Positions 20,677 through 24,138 of a DNA stretch of 24,138 nucleotides are shown here, piece after piece. Numbering within the stretch: the first letter of the stretch is position 1; the number at the start of each line of letters is the position of its first letter. The position numbers were made by a program, and so were the translations under genes. Source of the DNA: a virus. The notes beneath the pieces were generated by a model, which ran no database searches, was not told where the DNA came from, and saw only the letters and a list, made by a program, of their open reading frames with translations. The stretch spans positions 1-24,138 of IMG/VR virus record IMGVR_UViG_3300017962_000118, one strand, 5' to 3'.

Positions 20677-20704
20677 ATTATAACCTATTTAACTGAGTTG
20701 TCAA
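20677..20704 (-). promoter_or_regulatory. Consensus sigma70 early promoter
   Basis: On the minus strand: a perfect TTGACA (20704-20699), a 16-base spacer, and a perfect TATAAT (20682-20677), in the 63-base gap between a late gene and the small-gene array. The expected transcript start is near 20670, giving a leader of about 17 bases. No terminator is visible in the gap, so late transcripts probably read through. Confidence 0.78.
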
Positions 20705-20716
20705 GAGTGTTAATAC

Positions 20717-21886
20717 TTAGATACTTCCAGAACTTTTAGAGTGTGTGAGGTAGTCAGATTGTCTTGCCTGCTGTTGTTTCTTAGTCCTCTTAGCGGGTGC
20801 AATATCACCAGCAACAACAGAAGGACGGCCTGCTGACTTACCACCTCTAGGTCTCAACCCAACTTCCTGTTGTCTTGGATCTTTGAAACTAGAATCTTCC
20901 ACTCCACTAGTGAAGACAGAGTGGACTCTTCCTCGGTTTCCGTATTGAGCCTTACCAGTTAGGGCTTCTTGTCCAGCAGCACGTTTAATTCCTGGGTAGT
21001 CCCTTTCAAGATCATTAATTCTACTGGAAACATCAGCAACTGTTGGTTTCTGATCTTCAATTGACTTACCTCTAGTTGAATCCAATGCAGCACCAATATC
21101 AGAAGCTCTTGATTGGACATCACTTACTGCAGCACGACCCCTCTCTCTTGCTGCAAGTTTTTCTCTGGTCATTGCTGCTTGATAATCTTCAGGACTTTCA
21201 TCTGGATTTTTTCTTCTGCGAGTCCATGGCATCATTCTTCTCGCAACTTCTTGAGCGGCAGCAGTAAGAGTTGCAGCTGTCTGATCTCCACCAGCAGACA
21301 TAGCTTGAGATCCAATTCCCTTTTTTTGACTTACTCCATGAACTTTCTTTGAGTCTCCTCTATTTCTTGCTGCTCGTGGTCTAAATTCTAGATCTCTCCT
21401 TCCTTGTCCACCAGTGTTTCCAGTCCAATCTGGTTCAGCTTCAAGGTGTTCGGCTCCCTTTACTGTACCTTGCCAACCCTGAGATGCGATACTTCTACCT
21501 GCACGACTAGTAACTTGTGCTAAAAATCCGGGAAGAGATTCTCTCTTCTGTTTATTATAATCATCTCTATGAGCATCAGTTTTTCCAGCCTTTCCAGAGA
21601 ATCCTTCATCTGAAGCATTATCAAAATGCAAAGGATGACTTGGATCAGTTTGTGCAGCCTCTAATTCTCTTGAGGCAATCTGTCTTATTGTTTCCTTATC
21701 ACCAGCTGCAATAGCAGCTCTCATTTGTCTACCAAGTCTTCTTCTTTTATCACCACTACCAACCAAGTAGTTATAAACATTGACTCCAGCATGTTCATCA
21801 CTATAACTAGGAGCCTTCGCTTCAATAAGAATTGAAAGAATTTCAGTTATCTCTGCTTCTGCTATAAACTCTTTAAAGGTCTTCAT
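20717..21886 (-). CDS. Candidate internal capsid protein with capsid-targeting sequence (389 aa)
   Basis: The first residues MKTFKEFIAEA closely match the capsid-targeting sequence of T4 internal proteins (MKTYQEFIAEA), which sends a protein into the prohead and is removed by the gp21 protease. Two sites fitting its (L/I)-x-E|A rule are present: IAE|A (10/11) and LIE|A (22/23). The rest is Arg/Lys/Gln/Ala-rich, looks largely disordered (GRQMRAAIAAGDKETIRQIA, AARERGRAAVSDVQSRA, ending SKSSGSI), and has no known enzyme motif. A frame from 21982 exists but runs into the tRNA; the ATG at 21886 sits 27 bases after an AATAAATA late-type box. It could be a DNA-binding protein injected with the genome. 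Confidence 0.78.
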   Translation of the reverse strand: MKTFKEFIAEAEITEILSILIEAKAPSYSDEHAGVNVYNYLVGSGDKRRRLGRQMRAAIAAGDKETIRQIASRELEAAQTDPSHPLHFDNASDEGFSGKAGKTDAHRDDYNKQKRESLPGFLAQVTSRAGRSIASQGWQGTVKGAEHLEAEPDWTGNTGGQGRRDLEFRPRAARNRGDSKKVHGVSQKKGIGSQAMSAGGDQTAATLTAAAQEVARRMMPWTRRRKNPDESPEDYQAAMTREKLAARERGRAAVSDVQSRASDIGAALDSTRGKSIEDQKPTVADVSSRINDLERDYPGIKRAAGQEALTGKAQYGNRGRVHSVFTSGVEDSSFKDPRQQEVGLRPRGGKSAGRPSVVAGDIAPAKRTKKQQQARQSDYLTHSKSSGSI

Positions 21887-21912
21887 TATAGAAAACAACT
21901 CTGCATATTTTC

Positions 21913-21920
21913 TATTTATT
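21913..21920 (-). promoter_or_regulatory. T4-type late promoter box (AATAAATA)
   Basis: The minus strand reads AATAAATA, one base from TATAAATA, 27 bases before the ATG at 21886 and 5 bases after the tRNA 3' end. Position and spacing match the boxes before the two fibre-like genes. Confidence 0.58.
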
Positions 21921-21924
21921 CTAA

Positions 21925-21997
21925 TGGAGAATAGCGGACTCGAACCGCTGACATCCTGCTTGCAAAGCAGGCGCTCTACCAACTGAGCTAATTCCCC
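21925..21997 (-). tRNA. tRNA-Ala (anticodon TGC)
   Basis: A complete 73-base cloverleaf: acceptor GGGGAAT/ATTCTCC (one G-U pair), D arm GCTC-AGTTGGTA-GAGC, anticodon arm CCTGC-TTTGCAA-GCAGG with TGC at 21964-21962, T arm AGCGG-TTCGAGT-CCGCT, and discriminator A. CCA is not encoded. It reads GCA and, by wobble, other Ala codons. Its 5' ten bases also hold the end and stop codon of the upstream gene. Confidence 0.96.
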
Positions 21998-22179
21998 TTA
22001 AGATAGTCCTTCTCAGTTTGATAAGGAACTATTTCACCAGTGTAATATTTCCATCCTTCTTGTATATCCGGAATCAACCACTGATCAACTCGATAACAAT
22101 ATTTCCAGTTAACAGGTTGAATACAGTTCATGACTACTACAGTCCAAAATGAGATGAGATAGTTTAGAACTGTATACAT
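21988..22179 (-). CDS. Small membrane protein whose stop lies inside the tRNA gene (63 aa)
   Basis: An N-terminal span (YTVLNYLISFWTVVVMNC, residues 2-19) is followed by PVNWKYCYRVDQWLIPDIQE and GWKYYTGEIVPYQTEK. The last codons (KGN, TAG) use the first bases of tRNA-Ala. The ATG at 22179 is preferred over 22254, which would overlap the upstream gene by 71 bases. Function unknown; it resembles small cyanophage membrane proteins. Confidence 0.72.
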   Translation of the reverse strand: MYTVLNYLISFWTVVVMNCIQPVNWKYCYRVDQWLIPDIQEGWKYYTGEIVPYQTEKDYLKGN

Positions 22180-22183
22180 TATA

Positions 22184-22474
22184 CTACTCTGCTGAAATAA
22201 ATTCAACCTCGGTTTTCCATTTGAAACCGGGAGTATCCCAAGTCTGATTATCATTGAAAACTTTATTCTCTTTTGTTTTCAATGTAGTATTTGAAAATGT
22301 TTTACCATCATAAAGTTTATCAATTACATCACGTTCTGGATAATCACGAAGAAGAGCCTTCACAGACATTCTAATTTTTTCAGGAACATCTGGATATCTT
22401 TCTTCATCAATAATGATCTTTAGTAATTCTCTGGTAGCAATAAGAGAATTGTGCTGTTGTTCAGGCGTAGACAT
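22184..22474 (-). CDS. Small hypothetical protein (96 aa)
   Basis: A helical N-terminal half (MSTPEQQHNSLIATRELLKI, then YPDVPEKIRMSVKALLRDYP) suggests a small helical bundle. The C-terminal half is polar (TFSNTTLKTKENK, TWDTPGFKWKTEVEF). No cysteines or membrane span. Function unknown. Confidence 0.72.
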   Translation of the reverse strand: MSTPEQQHNSLIATRELLKIIIDEERYPDVPEKIRMSVKALLRDYPERDVIDKLYDGKTFSNTTLKTKENKVFNDNQTWDTPGFKWKTEVEFISAE

Positions 22475-22477
22475 ATT

Positions 22478-22642
22478 TTATCTAGAGTACTGATCAATAA
22501 TGAATAATACTTCATTTAGATACTTGTGGGCAAGTTCTTTTTCTTTTTTGTATGGAGTTGGTTCTTGATCTATTTTGTTCTTCAAATTAAGAACTCTGAC
22601 TTTCATTTCGTCTCGTGTAATCTGTCCTCTTGGCATAACCAT
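22478..22642 (-). CDS. Small basic helical protein (54 aa)
   Basis: Reads MVMPRGQITRDEMKVRVLNL, then KNKIDQEPTPYKKEKELAHK and ends EVLFIIDQYSR. Two helices and a basic charge. Possible starts are the ATG at 22642, the ATG at 22636, or a TTG at 22681; none has a clear Shine-Dalgarno, so the N-terminus is uncertain. Function unknown. Confidence 0.62.
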   Translation of the reverse strand: MVMPRGQITRDEMKVRVLNLKNKIDQEPTPYKKEKELAHKYLNEVLFIIDQYSR

Positions 22643-22731
22643 AAATTCTATGCTTTCTATATAGGCGACCCTGGCAGTCAAAAATTTTACCGGAAATTTT
22701 GTTACACCTTAAGGTAATTTAAAATCGAATT
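22643..22731 (-). other. AT-rich gap with palindromes, possible regulatory region
   Basis: The gap holds a perfect palindrome ACCTTAAGGT and an AT-stem inverted repeat (AAAATTT, short loop, AAATTTT), plus a TAAAAT that could act as a -10 for the gene at 22478. No proper -35 and no terminator T-run after a GC stem is visible. I cannot assign a function. Confidence 0.35.
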
Positions 22732-22881
22732 TTAGTTTCGTCCATACTTAAACTTCATTGCCTGAAGAAACCATGCATCCGTCAGACACTTAGGTCCGTG
22801 GAGTAATACTTGCACTTGTTTCTCTGGAAGTTTTGGATCTGCTAGTGCTCTCCTTTTCCACTCAGGAAGTTGTTTAGTCAT
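22732..22881 (-). CDS. Small basic hypothetical protein (49 aa)
   Basis: Reads MTKQLPEWKRRALADPKLPE, then KQVQVLLHGPKCLTDAWFLQ and ends MKFKYGRN. The pattern is familiar from cyanophages but no function is known. It starts one base after the previous stop. Confidence 0.7.
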   Translation of the reverse strand: MTKQLPEWKRRALADPKLPEKQVQVLLHGPKCLTDAWFLQAMKFKYGRN

Positions 22882-22882
22882 T

Positions 22883-23215
22883 TTAAGTTGGCATGAAAGG
22901 TTCTAGTTCGGATTGAGGTAGAGTCTTAGGAACTTCAACAGGCTCATACTCTGGTTCTTGTTCTTTAATTTCTTTCCAAGATCCACCAACACCACCATCC
23001 ATATTTACCACAATTTCATTTGTAGGCAATGCAGGAGGGGGAGTGACATCAATCACCTGACCCATGAGATAATTGTCGTTTCTAACATAAGTCAATTCAT
23101 TCGGGTTCCTTGCAACCATATCCATTGCATCAATTTCCCACCCACAATCACATTTCTTTTTCCCAGTGTTCTTATAGATTACCGAGAACCATTCTCTTGG
23201 TGCATACTTGTTCAT
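22883..23215 (-). CDS. Conserved-type cyanophage protein with CDCGW motif (110 aa)
   Basis: The N-terminal half (NKYAPREWFSVIYKNTGKKK, CDCGWEIDAMDMVARNP) is conserved-looking, with a CDC pair. The second half is proline-rich and acidic (VIDVTPPPALPTNEIVV, EPEYEPVEVPKTLPQ) and likely disordered. TAATG joins it to the previous gene. Function unknown. Confidence 0.75.
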   Translation of the reverse strand: MNKYAPREWFSVIYKNTGKKKCDCGWEIDAMDMVARNPNELTYVRNDNYLMGQVIDVTPPPALPTNEIVVNMDGGVGGSWKEIKEQEPEYEPVEVPKTLPQSELEPFMPT

Positions 23216-23424
23216 TACAAAAATCCTTTAGATGTTTTTTTCTCCGTTTTCTTATCCAAAACTTCTACAGTAGTTAAAAACTGAGAAGGAGTTTCCCACC
23301 ATGCGTGTCTAAGATCCTCATAATTATCAAAAACTTTTGATTTACCATTAGAAAAAATCAATTTGTAATCATGACGATCATATAACTTCTCAGAAGTTTG
23401 TTCAAATTTTTTTGGAAGATTCAT
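23215..23424 (-). CDS. Conserved-type cyanophage hypothetical protein (69 aa)
   Basis: Reads MNLPKKFEQTSEKLYDRHDY, then KLIFSNGKSKVFDNYEDLRH and AWWETPSQFLTTVEVLDKK. It is a beta-alpha protein with a basic C-terminus. The pattern is familiar from cyanophages; function unknown. It overlaps the upstream small gene by 23 bases. Confidence 0.74.
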   Translation of the reverse strand: MNLPKKFEQTSEKLYDRHDYKLIFSNGKSKVFDNYEDLRHAWWETPSQFLTTVEVLDKKTEKKTSKGFL

Positions 23425-23518
23425 TATGTTTCTTTTGTGTTTTTGGTGGCCTATAAAGTTGAGGCCAAGTGTCTTGAATAATTTGTCTCAACTTATCTGG
23501 AGTATCTGAAGATATCAC
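23402..23518 (-). CDS. Very small hypothetical protein with GTG start (38 aa)
   Basis: It begins at GTG 23518, overlapping the stop of the virion-type gene by one base (TAGTG), and reads MISSDTPDKLRQIIQDTWPQ, then LYRPPKTQKKHNESSKKI. It has an amphipathic helix and a basic tail. It fills the only gap between neighbours, and the coding pattern (IIQDTWPQLY) looks real, but it is short and the end overlaps the next gene. Confidence 0.55.
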   Translation of the reverse strand: MISSDTPDKLRQIIQDTWPQLYRPPKTQKKHNESSKKI

Positions 23519-24042
23519 TAGACCCAAACAACGTTTGCTTCTGAAGCAGCACCAGCAGGAAGATCATAAGTAAGATCCCAATTAATGGCAGAAATATCGA
23601 TGCCAGCCCTGTTGTTTGGGTTACCACCTCCACCATTAGTTTGGTTGACTTGAATTTCCACTCCAGATCCATTTTGAAGTGCTAGAATATTTGCGTTCCA
23701 GGTAAAGGAAAATTCTACGAAAGCTGTGCTGGTAATATTCTGTGTTGCAGAAGTTGCTCTGGTAGTTCCATTTTCTACTACCACGACTTGATATTGTGGA
23801 GTATTATTACCACCTCTTTTTCTCAATCGAACTCTAAAATTTTGAAGATCTGCACCAGTAGTTAATTGTCCAGAGGGAGTATCAAAACTGTAGTACACAC
23901 TCACATTACCATTACCATCCCAATCTACAAAATCGGTGTCAGGACTTCCAGTATCAATATCCTCATTTACGAGAGTCACTGCATCATTATTAACGTTCCC
24001 ACTGGATATAACGGCAGTGGGAAATAAAGTTTCAATTGCCAT
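23518..24042 (-). CDS. Virion-type beta-sandwich protein (174 aa)
   Basis: Probably a structural or decoration protein. It reads MAIETLFPTAVISSGNVNND, then NVSVYYSFDTPSGQLTTGAD, LQNFRVRLRKRGG, FVEFSFTWNANILALQNGSG and ends AAINWDL-like (DISAINWDLTYDL). The alternating strands, Gly/Asn-rich loops and absence of Cys fit an adhesin-like jelly roll. From memory, proteins of this pattern recur in cyanophage structural regions. The ATG is 7 bases after the stop of another likely virion gene. Confidence 0.72.
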   Translation of the reverse strand: MAIETLFPTAVISSGNVNNDAVTLVNEDIDTGSPDTDFVDWDGNGNVSVYYSFDTPSGQLTTGADLQNFRVRLRKRGGNNTPQYQVVVVENGTTRATSATQNITSTAFVEFSFTWNANILALQNGSGVEIQVNQTNGGGGNPNNRAGIDISAINWDLTYDLPAGAASEANVVWV

Positions 24043-24049
24043 AATTTAA

Positions 24050-24138
24050 TTAACGATGTACTAAACGAAGAGCTACGGTTACCAATTGCACAGTGCTGGC
24101 AGAATCCACTTCAAATTCTAACACATCTCTTGCATTTA
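24050..24138 (-). CDS. C-terminal fragment of a gene entering from the right edge
   Basis: The last 28 or so codons are visible: NARDVLEFEVDSASTVQLVT followed by VALRLVHR and TAA at 24052-24050. It has a beta-strand-rich end and lies beside a virion-type gene, so it is probably also structural. Too little is present for a family. Confidence 0.6.
   Translation of the reverse strand, partial: NARDVLEFEVDSASTVQLVTVALRLVHR

Noticed and set aside
21887-21982. Upstream extension of the 389-aa protein
   Set aside because: It would read through the tRNA and the late promoter box; the targeting sequence starts at 21886.
23447-23467. TGGCCT/AGGCCA hairpin with 9-base loop as a terminator
   Set aside because: It is inside a likely small gene and has no following T-run in the direction of transcription.
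1-24138. CRISPR array, insertion sequence or integrase/att site
   Set aside because: No regularly spaced repeats, transposase, integrase or terminal inverted repeats were seen; the only mobile-type gene is the HNH nuclease.

Overview
The window looks like part of a T4-like cyanophage (cyanomyovirus) genome. It is AT-rich and very compact, and every gene I can support lies on the minus strand. Junctions are mostly ATGA, TAATG or longer overlaps. A cyanobacterial host is suggested by a plastocyanin gene cut by the left edge. Phage origin is suggested by speD, glutaredoxins, many 40-110 aa proteins, tail-fibre-like proteins with HxH motifs, T4-type late promoter boxes (TATAAATA and close variants) and a tRNA-Ala. 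No core head, tail or replication gene lies in the window, so the exact lineage is not settled.

Transcription runs right to left. At the right end (24138-20717) are two virion-type proteins, a set of small conserved-looking proteins, tRNA-Ala(TGC), and a 389-aa protein. That protein starts with what looks like a T4 capsid-targeting sequence and follows a late-type promoter. A consensus sigma70 promoter (20677-20704) then begins a run of about 20 tiny overlapping genes (20653-15993), interrupted by one radical SAM/SPASM-like enzyme. Two paralogous tail-fibre-like genes follow (15944-14829), each with its own late box, then two small proteins of the kind found beside fibre genes.

Region 13983-5916 is the most striking. 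It is an uninterrupted, mostly overlapping cassette of nine genes: a double-domain 2OG-Fe(II) oxygenase, three GT25-like glycosyltransferases, a half-length DegT/StrS-type aminotransferase, a second 2OG/Asp-hydroxylase-like enzyme, an amidinotransferase, a fourth GT25-like enzyme and a NodU/CmcH carbamoyltransferase. Read together they suggest synthesis or decoration of a sugar or cyclitol carrying amino, guanidino and carbamoyl groups. The substrate cannot be read from sequence.

The left part (5915-1) holds an AbrB-tailed protein, an HNH endonuclease, a canonical glutaredoxin, a lysine-rich-tailed protein, speD, a second glutaredoxin-like protein with SxxC in place of CxxC, several small genes and plastocyanin. 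Two small genes here are broken by a -1 phase change. One of them (171-394) has an in-phase A AAA AAG slippery site and may use programmed frameshifting. No stretch above 300 bases lacks a gene.
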